From Methanoregula sp. (lineage in GTDB: Archaea > Halobacteriota > Methanomicrobia > Methanomicrobiales > Methanospirillaceae): DNA of 64,000 bases. A program made the translations under genes and the position numbers. Below, piece after piece: positions 24,985 through 33,322 of this stretch. Where the stretch lies: the NCBI RefSeq assembly GCF_023227875.1, contig NZ_JALOCH010000001.1, positions 310,001 to 374,000 of the forward strand. Reading direction: 5' to 3'. Below the pieces are notes generated by a model. That model did not search any database and was not told where the DNA came from. It worked only from the letters and a program-made list of their open reading frames with translations. The first letter of the stretch is position 1, and each line of letters opens with the position of its first letter.

Positions 24985-26847
24985 ATGGTGCGATACTCCG
25001 TTACAATGAATGATAACCTGGCAGAAACGATCGATAAATCTGCCAAAGTGGAGAAGATGTCCCGGTCCGAATGGATCACCGAGGCCTGCGAGGCCCGGCT
25101 TGCTCCTTCTTCCGGCACCGGCACACTTGGTGCAACCACTCTTCCCTCTGCGGGACCGGTTGTTCCTGCAGACCACTACAACATCGGCGATTATGATGCT
25201 GCAAGCCGGAACTTCAGGATCGATGTACCCGAGTATTTTAATTTCGGGTTTGACGTCATCGATGCCTGGGCGCTGAAAGACAGGAACAAGCTCGCCATGA
25301 TCTGGCTGAACCAGCAGGGCGTGGAGAAGAAGTTCACGTTCTGGGACCTTATGCGTCTCTCCAACCAGATCGTCAACATGCTGATCAAGTACGGTGTCAA
25401 CAAGGGAGACCGTGTCCTGATCATGCTCCCCCGCGTCCCCGAATGGTGGACCTCCACGCTTGCCCTGATCAAGCGTGGTGCAGTGTACTGTCCCGCCCCC
25501 ACCATGCTCACCGGCAAGGACCTGAAATACCGGATCAATCTTGCCGAGATCAAGATGGTAATCACGAGCATGGAGCATGCCGACAAGATCGATGAGATTG
25601 CCAGGGATTGCCCGTCACTGAGCTGTAAAATGGTGATTGACGGCAAGCGGGACGGCTGGATCAGTTACCCGGTGGAGCTCGATTACCCCGCGCCGGTCTC
25701 GGCAAAGCTCGTCAACCTGCCGGGAATGAAGAAGACCCGGAGCACCGACCCGCTTGTTATCTTCTTCACCTCCGGCACCACGGGCGAGCCGAAGATGGTG
25801 CTCCATGACCACAGTTACCCGCTTGGCCATATCGTTACGGTGCGGTTCTGGCACGATGTGCGGACCACCGATCTCCATTTCACCCTCTCCGACACCGGAT
25901 GGGCAAAGAGTGCATGGGGCAAGTTCTATGGCCAGTGGATCGAAGGAGCAGCAATCTTCGTGTACGATATACGGGGGAGGTTCAATGCAACCGAGATCCT
26001 GCCGCTCATCGAGAAATACGGCATCAACACGTTCTGCGTCCCCCCGACCATCTACCGGATGCTCATCCTCGCGGACCTCGACAAGTTCGATTTCTCGGAA
26101 CTGCGCCACTGCACCAGTGCAGGCGAACCGCTTAACCCTGAAGTGATCAAGGCATGGAAGGATGCGACCGGCCTGACCATCTACGAGGGATATGGCCAGA
26201 CCGAGACGGTGCTCTGCGTGGGGACCTTCCCGGGTATGCAGCCGAAATTCGGGTCAATGGGAAGGCCATCGCCCGGCTGGCAGATCGAGCTGCACGATGA
26301 TCACGGAAAACCGGTCCCGCTCCACGAAGAAGGCAGGATCGCGATCCGGGTCAACCCCCGCCCGGTCGGCATGTTCCGGGAGTATCTCAACAACCCCGAT
26401 GAGAACAAGAAATCCTTTGCCGGCGACTGGTATTATACCGGTGACAAGGCATACCAAGATGAAGATGGCTTCCTCTGGTTCATCGGCCGTGATGATGACG
26501 TGATCAAGGCATCGGGATATCGTATCGGGCCGTTCGAGGTCGAGAGTGCCCTCATGGAGCACCCCGCGGTGCAGGAAGCGGCAGTTGTCGGTTCGCCGGA
26601 TGACATCAGGGGTCTTGTTGTCAAGGCCTTCATCATCTTAAAACCGGATATCCGACCTTCGGAAGGTCTCGTGCACGAGATCCAGAACTATGTCAAGAAA
26701 GTAACCGCCCCCTACAAGTACCCGCGCAAGATCGAGTTTGTGGAATCGCTCCCCAAGACGATCTCCGGCAAGATCCGCCGTAAAGAACTGCGCGACCAGG
26801 AGATGAAGAAATACCAGAATGATATGAACGGGCAGAAGAAGGCGTGA
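24985..26847 (+). CDS. Acyl-CoA synthetase with N-terminal ribbon-helix-helix domain
   Basis: A 620-residue fusion. Residues 1-39 read as a CopG/Arc-type ribbon-helix-helix unit: a basic strand (VRYSVTMND) followed by two helices with the usual turn (VEKMSRSEWITEACEARL). A Gly/Ser/Pro-rich linker (about 40-62) leads into a complete AMP-forming synthetase with FFTSGTTGEPKMV, GYGQTE, GRDDDVIKASGYRIGP and the lysine in PKTISGKIRR. The enzyme part is very similar to the preceding gene, which lacks the extra domain. The start ATG sits just after an inverted repeat. I infer an enzyme that also binds its own promoter, perhaps sensing substrate or adenylate; the domains are seen, the regulation is not shown. 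Confidence 0.85.
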   Translation: MVRYSVTMNDNLAETIDKSAKVEKMSRSEWITEACEARLAPSSGTGTLGATTLPSAGPVVPADHYNIGDYDAASRNFRIDVPEYFNFGFDVIDAWALKDRNKLAMIWLNQQGVEKKFTFWDLMRLSNQIVNMLIKYGVNKGDRVLIMLPRVPEWWTSTLALIKRGAVYCPAPTMLTGKDLKYRINLAEIKMVITSMEHADKIDEIARDCPSLSCKMVIDGKRDGWISYPVELDYPAPVSAKLVNLPGMKKTRSTDPLVIFFTSGTTGEPKMVLHDHSYPLGHIVTVRFWHDVRTTDLHFTLSDTGWAKSAWGKFYGQWIEGAAIFVYDIRGRFNATEILPLIEKYGINTFCVPPTIYRMLILADLDKFDFSELRHCTSAGEPLNPEVIKAWKDATGLTIYEGYGQTETVLCVGTFPGMQPKFGSMGRPSPGWQIELHDDHGKPVPLHEEGRIAIRVNPRPVGMFREYLNNPDENKKSFAGDWYYTGDKAYQDEDGFLWFIGRDDDVIKASGYRIGPFEVESALMEHPAVQEAAVVGSPDDIRGLVVKAFIILKPDIRPSEGLVHEIQNYVKKVTAPYKYPRKIEFVESLPKTISGKIRRKELRDQEMKKYQNDMNGQKKA

Positions 26848-26902
26848 GCCGTCCTTTACCTACCCTACCTTTATTTAATCCAACAAGGTAATCTATACAG
26901 GC

Positions 26903-26987
26903 GCGAGGGTAGCCAAGCCAGGTCAACGGCGTCAGGTTCAGGGCCTGATCTCGCAGGAGTTCTTGGGTTCGAATCCCATCCCTCGCA
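26903..26987 (+). tRNA. tRNA-Leu (CAG)
   Basis: The acceptor arms GCGAGGG and CCCTCGC pair perfectly, the D-arm is GCC...GGC, the anticodon stem TCAGG/CCTGA encloses the loop TTCAGGG with anticodon CAG, and a long variable arm (class II) precedes the T-arm TGGGTTCGAATCCCA. The discriminator base is A; CCA is not encoded. A TTTATTTAA element about 30 bp upstream is a plausible TATA box, and a T run follows directly. Confidence 0.95.
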
Positions 26988-26994
26988 TTTTTTT
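26988..26994 (+). terminator. Oligo-T terminator after tRNA-Leu
   Basis: Seven T residues directly follow the tRNA discriminator base. The convergent HicA-like gene ends at 26996, so the AT-rich spacer is shared by both transcripts. Confidence 0.5.
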
Positions 26995-26995
26995 A

Positions 26996-27280
26996 TTATT
27001 TTTCCACTACTCCACGCTCGATCAGCAGCTTCGCATAGTCTTCTCCCGATAATGTGCAGCGGATAAGAACATCCAGTTCTTTTCCGGACAGGTGCAGCTG
27101 GACCCGCATATTAGCGAGCAGATCCGCGTTGTACTCTTTGACCCCGTGACTCAGGAACGTGTGAACGCCGGATATCTTCCCCTCGATGCAGAGATAAAAG
27201 ATCCTGTGATGGGTGGACCGCTCTTCAAATCCTTTCCTGAGAAGGGCGGCCGAGATATCCCGGGCCTTCCAGGACTTCAA
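26996..27280 (-). CDS. HicA-like small protein, possible toxin
   Basis: A 94-residue protein with the pattern LLRKGFEERSTHHRIFYL...TFLSHG near the N-terminus, similar to the K-G-F/H/G-S-H layout of HicA mRNA interferases and related dsRNA-binding-like folds, but longer and without the exact HicA signature. It overlaps the upstream gene by 4 bp (ATGA), as toxin-antitoxin partners often do. It converges on tRNA-Leu. The toxin assignment is inference from size, order and motif. Confidence 0.5.
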   Translation of the reverse strand: MKSWKARDISAALLRKGFEERSTHHRIFYLCIEGKISGVHTFLSHGVKEYNADLLANMRVQLHLSGKELDVLIRCTLSGEDYAKLLIERGVVEK

Positions 27281-27573
27281 GAACCGGCCCCGGCAGCAAC
27301 AAGAGATTTGAGGTGGGAACGGAGCTGGAGTGCATCTTTCGTAAGGTTTGCCGGATTATCAGCTACATAGACTTCCCAGAGTGCTGACAACTCCTCAGAG
27401 ATCCCGGCAATGCCTTCCTCAAGAGTTGGTGCTGAAACCAGAAGCCCGAACTCTTCGTTTGACAGGGTGAGCCGGTCAGCATCGTGCTCGACTGTAATAC
27501 GGAGTTCACGAGCGAGCCTGCAAATACGATCGTTGATTTTCAGCCGGTCGAGCGTGATAATCTGGTTTGCCAT
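27277..27573 (-). CDS. Partner of HicA-like protein, possible antitoxin
   Basis: A 98-residue acidic protein (ITLDRLKINDRI..., then EEGIAGISEELSALWEVYVAD). No DNA-binding domain is obvious. It precedes the HicA-like gene with a 4-bp overlap and the same strand. The segment TLEEGIAGISEELSALWEVY resembles partner proteins of short HicA-like genes in methanogens. I use the ATG three codons inside the longest frame. Function is inferred from context only. Confidence 0.45.
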   Translation of the reverse strand: MANQIITLDRLKINDRICRLARELRITVEHDADRLTLSNEEFGLLVSAPTLEEGIAGISEELSALWEVYVADNPANLTKDALQLRSHLKSLVAAGAGS

Positions 27574-27736
27574 CTTCAGCATACGTACGCAAGTGTATCA
27601 TTCAGAAGATGATAGGGTTTTTGATCAGGATAATTCCGGTACATGGAAATCCTGTTGATATCAAGACGAGATAAGGGCAGGGACAGCATCCATGATAATC
27701 TGTCACAACCCGAAAATAAGATGCCATTGAATTACA

Positions 27737-27792
27737 TCAGGTCCAAGGCCTAGTCCCGCAGGGGTTCGCCGGTTCGAATCCGGCTCCTCGCA
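27737..27792 (+). pseudogene. 3' half of a tRNA-Leu-like gene (att-like scar)
   Basis: TCAGG...CCTAG resembles an anticodon arm, CCCGCAGGGG a class II variable arm, and CCGGTTCGAATCCGG a perfect T-arm, ending in CTCCTCGCA. No matching acceptor or D-arm lies upstream, so only the 3' half is present. It differs from the tRNA-Leu(CAG) at 26903, so it came from another isoacceptor. Such 3' tRNA fragments are typical leftovers of integration at tRNA genes. It overlaps the 3' end of the antisense histidine kinase gene. Confidence 0.65.
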
Positions 27793-30761
27793 TCCCCATC
27801 CTTCTTGATTTTCTGTGTCGTGAGCTCTGCCGGTCTCCCGGAGAACCGGTATGCGTCCTTCGGCACGGTGATCTCAAAGCGTGCGCCCGTGCCGAATTCC
27901 CCGGTCTCCTGGATCGCCATCCCGGTGATCGCAAGGATCTCCTTTGCCAGGAACATGCCAAGCCCGGTATTTTTCCCGAACCCGCGGTTGAAGATCAGCG
28001 GCTTGTCTTTTGGAGGAATCCCCATGCCATTGTCTTCATAGACACAGATGATCTCCTCCCCGTTCTCCTGGCACGAGAACCGGATCAGGTCCAGCTGGTC
28101 TCCTCCATGGCGCAGGGAATTATCGACAAGATTGTAAAAGACCTTGGTCAGGAGCGGATCGGCCAGCACTTCGAGGTCCGACCGCGAGGACTCGATCCTG
28201 ACATTCCGGAGGGTGAGGCCCCGTGTGGACTTGACCAGCTGCATGCTTACGTTCTGCCACGAGGGTGCGATCATACCCATGGTCTGGTAATCCCGCGTGA
28301 ACAGGATCTGCTCTTCGATCGTTGCAACAACCTTCTCTTCCTTTGTCAGCAGCTCCACTTTTACCGGGTCTGACTCCTCGTCCTTCATCAGGTCGAGATA
28401 TGCCCTGAGTGCGTTCAGCTGGTTGAGGATATCATGGCGCGTGATGCTCGATAAAAGCTGCAGTTTGGCATGGGCAATCTTGAGTCCGCTCTCCGCAAGA
28501 CAACGGTCGGTGATGTCTTCGGTTGTTCCTTCAATGGCGATGATCTCCCCCCTGGCATTTTCGATCCCCCGTGCGTTCAGGTTCAGCCAGATGTGGCGCC
28601 CGTCCTTGCGGATACATTCAACATCCATTGCCCGGACCGCTTCGCTGCGTCCGATCCGCATCACGATCTTGTCCCGGTCCTCCGGGTGCACGTACAGGTT
28701 CCGCATGGTACTGACTGAAGATTTCAGGTCTTCAGGCGAATCATATCCCAGTATCCGGGCAAAGGCAGGGTTAATCTCGATAATCTTTCCCTCCGGTGCG
28801 GTCCGGTATATGCCGAGGATCGCGTTCTCAAAGATGTTCCGGTACCGCGTCTCGCTTGCCCGGAGCGCCTCCTCACTTCGTAGGAGATCTTCGTGGTGGT
28901 GGCGGAGTTCCTCTTCAATGGCGGTGAGTTCCTCAAAGGATGCGGCCAGGTCCTCATTTTTCCGGAGCAGCGACTCCTGCATCTTCCGGTGTTCGGTGAT
29001 GTCCTCGATGATACAGACCGCCCGGAATAAAGCGCCGGACTGGTCCTTAAGCCCGCTTGAACTGACGCTCACATCGATCTGCCCGCCATCTTTTTTGAGC
29101 ATCCCGTACATCTGGTTTCGTGAGGATCCGTTTGTCAGCACCAGGCGCAGGTATTCCTGTGCTGCGGTACGATGGTCCGCATGGACAAGGGATGCAAATG
29201 GCTTTCCTGTGATCTCCTGCTTCTGGTACTGGAGCACATTCTCTATCCTACGGTTGCAGTCAACAATGGTCCCCTCGCGGTTCACCGAGATGATGAGGTA
29301 AGGCGCTGCATCAAAGATATGGCGGAATTTTTTCTCGTTTCTTGCCAGCTTCTCTTCTGCCAGTTTCAGGTTGGTGATGTTTGTCACCATGGCAAACGAA
29401 CCGCTGAAATTACCGGCACTGTCATACAAGGGGGAACCCGATACCAGGAGCCAGCAGGTGCTGCCATCCTTCCGGATAAAACGGCGTTCGTATTGTTCGC
29501 TCTTCCCGCACTTGCGGTTCATTTTCCGGAGCAGGTGATCCTGGGTATCGTCCGGTCGCATGAAATCTGCAATATTTTTCCCCAGCATCTCACGTTCAGT
29601 GAATCCAAGGAATTCGGCGAGTTTTTTGTTCACGAAGGTTGTTGAAAAATCCGCGTCCAGCATCCAGATGCCTTCGTTGGCAGTCTCGACAATCCGGCGG
29701 TATTTCTCCTCGCTCTGGCGCAGGGTGTCTTCTCCCCGTTTCAGTTCGTCATAGTTGGCACGGAGTTCTTCTTCCTGCGCCGTCAGTTGCTCGTAGGCAG
29801 CAGCCAGCTCATGGTTCTTTTTCTGGAGTTCTGTCTCAGTACGCCGTCGCCGCTCGTCATCTTCCCGTACTTTGAGCGCAAAGGTCAGGTCACGTGCCAT
29901 CTCGTCCAGGAGCGAGATGATCTGGTCATCGAAGAAACCGGTCTCGGGAGCACAGAGCGTCAGTGCGCCGGCATATCGTGTGCCTTCGGCAAAGGGGAAT
30001 GCCGCAATCGCATGGTAACCCCTCCGTATCGCCTCTGCCTTCCAGGGATACATGAGCGGATCTTCCGGCGTGATATCGCAGATCTCGTACTTTCCTGTAC
30101 GGACTGCTGTTTCGGTCGGGTTTTCCGCAGAACGTGCATCGTCCGTTGAACCGGTCAGGTGCTCCAGGTACCCTTCGGTATGCCCGTACGATGCAACCGG
30201 GTCGATCGTATTGGCCGGCCCGTTGACCATGCCTGCCCATGCCATCCGGAACCCCCCGTTCTCAACGGAGATCCTGCAGATCTCTTCAAGCAGGTCATGG
30301 ACATCATAATTCCGGACAATTGCCTTGTTGGTTGCGCTGAGCACCGAGAACAACCGGTTGAGTTTATAGATGTGGAACTCGCCCTGGCGGTGTTCGTGTG
30401 CAGTGATGATCTTCCGGGCAAGCTCGGTGAACTGCGGTTTTGGCGCACCCCCTTTCTGGAGATAAAAATCCGCGCCGTATTCGAATGCTTCGACCGCCAC
30501 TTCTTCGCGTCCTTTGCCGGTAAAGATGATGAACGGGATCTTCGGGAACAGTGCCCGGAGTTTCTTGAGGAACTCGATCCCGTCCATCTCCGGCATCTGG
30601 TAATCGGATACGATCACATCGTAACGGGTGACACTCATAAGTTCCAGCGCGTGTGAAACCGATGTGGTGATATCCACCTTCAGTTTGCCGGTGCGCTCAA
30701 GGTAACGCTTGCCGATGTCGAGGAGTGCGTCCTCATCATCCACATAAAGAACGGAGATCAT
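27750..30761 (-). CDS. Hybrid REC-GAF-PAS sensor histidine kinase
   Basis: A 1003-residue soluble kinase. Domains in order: receiver (1-125, phospho-acceptor D53 in IVSDYQMPEMDG), GAF (~145-310), coiled coil (~310-350), three PAS units (~355-475, 480-600, 640-765), a histidine-box helix (SSITRHDILNQL, H776) and a HATPase domain (N-box NLVDNSLRHGG, G-box DNGMGIPP, GFGKNTGLGMFLAKEI). The receiver at the N-terminus is typical of Methanomicrobiales kinases. The last residues (ARSRIRTGEPLRD) are translated from an antisense tRNA 3' fragment, so the original end was probably replaced. No membrane segment is seen. Confidence 0.92.
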   Translation of the reverse strand: MISVLYVDDEDALLDIGKRYLERTGKLKVDITTSVSHALELMSVTRYDVIVSDYQMPEMDGIEFLKKLRALFPKIPFIIFTGKGREEVAVEAFEYGADFYLQKGGAPKPQFTELARKIITAHEHRQGEFHIYKLNRLFSVLSATNKAIVRNYDVHDLLEEICRISVENGGFRMAWAGMVNGPANTIDPVASYGHTEGYLEHLTGSTDDARSAENPTETAVRTGKYEICDITPEDPLMYPWKAEAIRRGYHAIAAFPFAEGTRYAGALTLCAPETGFFDDQIISLLDEMARDLTFALKVREDDERRRRTETELQKKNHELAAAYEQLTAQEEELRANYDELKRGEDTLRQSEEKYRRIVETANEGIWMLDADFSTTFVNKKLAEFLGFTEREMLGKNIADFMRPDDTQDHLLRKMNRKCGKSEQYERRFIRKDGSTCWLLVSGSPLYDSAGNFSGSFAMVTNITNLKLAEEKLARNEKKFRHIFDAAPYLIISVNREGTIVDCNRRIENVLQYQKQEITGKPFASLVHADHRTAAQEYLRLVLTNGSSRNQMYGMLKKDGGQIDVSVSSSGLKDQSGALFRAVCIIEDITEHRKMQESLLRKNEDLAASFEELTAIEEELRHHHEDLLRSEEALRASETRYRNIFENAILGIYRTAPEGKIIEINPAFARILGYDSPEDLKSSVSTMRNLYVHPEDRDKIVMRIGRSEAVRAMDVECIRKDGRHIWLNLNARGIENARGEIIAIEGTTEDITDRCLAESGLKIAHAKLQLLSSITRHDILNQLNALRAYLDLMKDEESDPVKVELLTKEEKVVATIEEQILFTRDYQTMGMIAPSWQNVSMQLVKSTRGLTLRNVRIESSRSDLEVLADPLLTKVFYNLVDNSLRHGGDQLDLIRFSCQENGEEIICVYEDNGMGIPPKDKPLIFNRGFGKNTGLGMFLAKEILAITGMAIQETGEFGTGARFEITVPKDAYRFSGRPAELTTQKIKKDGDARSRIRTGEPLRD

Positions 30762-30970
30762 ATGGTGCTTACCTGAAGCGTGGCAATGCCCATTTTGTTA
30801 TAATTGGATTTTTTTTTTAGAGTAGATATAAGACTCGATTTGATCCTGACCGGAATAACCGACGGCAGTCCTGTCGAGTTAACGGAGTCGTTGACATAAT
30901 TACTGGCAGGTGTACTTTTCACCGGGAACCGGACTGGCTTCCGGACCGGTGGCATAAAAAGGCTGGTGGT

Positions 30971-32497
30971 TTATACCAGCATGAACGTGAAGAAGTAGAA
31001 CGCGATCATCGGGATGAATAACGCAAGATAGAGTGAGCGGTTCCACCGCCAGATCGCACCGCCATCCATCGTGGAGATGGGCATCAGGCTGTAGACCGCG
31101 GTGATGAGGTTGATCGTGAACCCGACTCCGCCGGCAATGGCCCAGACCCCGCCGAGCCGGACCATCGCAAGGAAGAGGACCATCAGGATAATGCTCACGA
31201 CCGGACCGGCAACCATCTCGATGCCCGTCTCCCGGGTCTCGTCCGGTCCCCCTTCGCGGTTCACGAGGTTCCGGTACGGCTGGGCAAAGGCGTTGCCAAA
31301 GAGCCACGCGGTCAGGAACATGATGGCCGTCCCGAGGCCCCAGAACCGGGTGTCGGCATCGTACCCGTGTTTCGTGGCAAAATACCGGTGCGCAAAATCA
31401 TGGAGTACGACTGATACTGCACCGACAAGCACGTAGATGAGCACCATCTGCAGGTCCAGTTCTACCCGGTCTGCAAGCAGGAACGCGAGCGCCACCATGA
31501 TCACGGCAGCCTCGATCACGAGGACTTCCGTTGCGGACAGGCCGAAGAAGTGCTGTTCCCTCGTACGCGCAGCGATACCCCGTGCCTCGATCTCTTTATC
31601 GCTGAGTTTTTCGACCGCATGCTCACCGACAAGATCCGCGAGGAACCTGGCCGCCCTGAACGCGATCTGGGAGAGCATGCCGATATTGGCGATCAGGACC
31701 TGGATCACGATCACCCCGAGGCTCGTAATAACCGCGGCAAGCGCCATGAACTGCGGCGGGATATATGCGGCGGTTGGCAGGTTTTTCTCCGTGGTCCCTT
31801 TTGCCACCTGGATCAGGCCGACGATTCCTTCATCCCGCTCTTTTTCCGGAGCAGCGGGAACGGTTACGAGTACCGTGCCCGGGAGGCTGGCATTGATGAA
31901 ACCGGCCTGTGCAAGGGCATCGCTGCCGAAATTATTGGACCCTTTCAGCTTCACGGTATACGTGCCGGGCTGCTGGTAGGTGTGTGACGGGTCCTGTTCT
32001 GTTGATGATGTCCCGTCACCAAAGTCCCAGTCCCATGCGGTTGGTTTGTTCTTCGAGATGTCCGTAAACGAAACGGCCAGCGGGATCGTTCCCTGTTGCG
32101 GGGTGGCGGAAAAATCCATGACCGGTGGGTTGCCCACACCGATGTACGCGGTCCCGGTTTTGGTATCAGAACCGTACTGGTTGGTGACGGTGAGCCGGAC
32201 CGTGTATTCCCCATCAGCGGGATAGGTATGCGAAGGATTCTGCAGGGTGGATGTGGTGCCGTCGCCAAAGTCCCAGCGATAGGTCATGGGAGTATATCCC
32301 CGCGAGGTATCCGCGAAACTGACCGTGAACGGCGCAGACCCGTACCGCGTACTGGAAAAGAAGTCTGCAACCGGCGGGTTGGTCACGGTAATGTAGCCCG
32401 CCCCGGACCCGTTTCCCGTATCCGCGGCCACGGGAACGAAGAATATCCCGGCAATGATTACCAGAAGGAGCAGGATGAGCTGTGGGAGATGTTTCAT
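30971..32497 (-). CDS. PKD-domain/site-2-protease-like membrane protein
   Basis: A 508-residue protein with a signal peptide (1-25), two PKD domains (about 40-120 and 122-205, each with WDFGDGT and DPSHTY/NPSHTY motifs) and a C-terminal membrane half with about six helices. The membrane half resembles M50 site-2 proteases: the first motif is H366-D-F-A-H370 in place of HExxH, and the second is MPISTMDGG (D478). The Glu-to-Asp change may alter or abolish activity. The PKD domains would face outside. Substrates could be membrane-bound regulators or secreted proteins; this is inferred from fold only. Confidence 0.8.
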   Translation of the reverse strand: MKHLPQLILLLLVIIAGIFFVPVAADTGNGSGAGYITVTNPPVADFFSSTRYGSAPFTVSFADTSRGYTPMTYRWDFGDGTTSTLQNPSHTYPADGEYTVRLTVTNQYGSDTKTGTAYIGVGNPPVMDFSATPQQGTIPLAVSFTDISKNKPTAWDWDFGDGTSSTEQDPSHTYQQPGTYTVKLKGSNNFGSDALAQAGFINASLPGTVLVTVPAAPEKERDEGIVGLIQVAKGTTEKNLPTAAYIPPQFMALAAVITSLGVIVIQVLIANIGMLSQIAFRAARFLADLVGEHAVEKLSDKEIEARGIAARTREQHFFGLSATEVLVIEAAVIMVALAFLLADRVELDLQMVLIYVLVGAVSVVLHDFAHRYFATKHGYDADTRFWGLGTAIMFLTAWLFGNAFAQPYRNLVNREGGPDETRETGIEMVAGPVVSIILMVLFLAMVRLGGVWAIAGGVGFTINLITAVYSLMPISTMDGGAIWRWNRSLYLALFIPMIAFYFFTFMLV

Positions 32498-32593
32498 GGT
32501 TCACCAGAGGAAAATGCCCGGGTGAAGGACAGACAGGGGCATTTCCGGTTGTATCAGTTCAGGTATTCTCTCAGCACGTTTAAAGAAATTGGT

Positions 32594-32815
32594 TAAACGA
32601 GGGGTCATCAGACCCCGAGTTGGAGAAGAAGGTCAACAGACGTTCTTCGACTTACGAGGGGTTCGAAGAACCTGCGGTTCTTCTCTTCCTCATAGTTCTG
32701 AAGAACTATTCGGATTCTGATGAAGGTCTCGGATTCATACGCCCCGGGCACAAGAAGAAAATCATCAGATTTTCTTCGAAGTGAGAGAGGACATCAGTCC
32801 TCGAACATGAAAAGA
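32594..32815. repeat. Cluster of small hairpins between PKD protease and MscL
   Basis: Several short inverted repeats follow each other: GGGGTC-AT-GACCCC-like, GAAGAA..CTTCTTC-type with different cores (GAACC/GGTTC, AAAATC/GATTTT), AGTTC/GAACT, and AGGAC/GTCCT. The last (about 32812-32837) overlaps the final codons and stop of mscL. They belong to the same class as the hairpins at 2410, 48452, 51890-52020 and 59144. No gene lies in this stretch. Confidence 0.6.
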
Positions 32816-32821
32816 AGATTC

Positions 32822-33199
32822 TCAAATCTTCTTTGTCGTGTCCCCTTTCATGAGATGCTTAACGAGAATGAAGATGACCAGAGCAATAATGACGAAGTCA
32901 ATGATTGCCCCCACGTAGTCGCCGACAAGGAATTTCAGGGGCCCGATCTCAAGCGTGGCCATCTGCCAGTCCCCTCCGGGTACCACGACCGCAATGATGG
33001 GCATGATGAGATCGGTCACCGTAGAATTGACCAGTTTCGTTGCTGCCGTTCCGATAACAAACGCAACCGCCAGGCCAATGACCTGGTATTTCTGCAGGAA
33101 GTCCATGAACTCCTGACCGAATCCCTGAGCACTTTTTCCCAGGGCCGGGACTCCGCCCCCGATCAGTTTCTCTGCATCGCCAAGTGTTTTGTCAACCAT
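32822..33199 (-). CDS. mscL: Large-conductance mechanosensitive channel MscL
   Basis: A 125-residue protein with the MscL pattern: an amphipathic start, membrane helix 1 (YQVIGLAVAFVIGTAATKLV), the conserved DLIMPIIAVVVPGG stretch, and membrane helix 2 (GAIIDFVIIALVIFILVKHL). The pentamer opens under membrane tension to release solutes in hypo-osmotic shock. The length equals bacterial MscL without much C-terminal helix. A hairpin repeat overlaps the end of the gene. Confidence 0.93.
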   Translation of the reverse strand: MVDKTLGDAEKLIGGGVPALGKSAQGFGQEFMDFLQKYQVIGLAVAFVIGTAATKLVNSTVTDLIMPIIAVVVPGGDWQMATLEIGPLKFLVGDYVGAIIDFVIIALVIFILVKHLMKGDTTKKI

Positions 33200-33322
33200 C
33201 GTGAATCACCAGTGTTTTTGAGACGCGGGACGATATTGTCCTCAAAACGATCGATCGTGTTTGATCCTGATTATTGTTTGGTACAAAAAAGGAGGTTCAA
33301 ATCCGGAATTCATGGGATTTCA

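Noticed and set aside
26903..27792. An integrated element between tRNA-Leu(CAG) and the tRNA 3' fragment
   Set aside because: The fragment differs from the tRNA-Leu(CAG) 3' end at many positions, and no integrase lies between them.
27583..27792. A complete second tRNA with an intron
   Set aside because: No acceptor or D-arm pairing with the CTCCTCGC end was found upstream.
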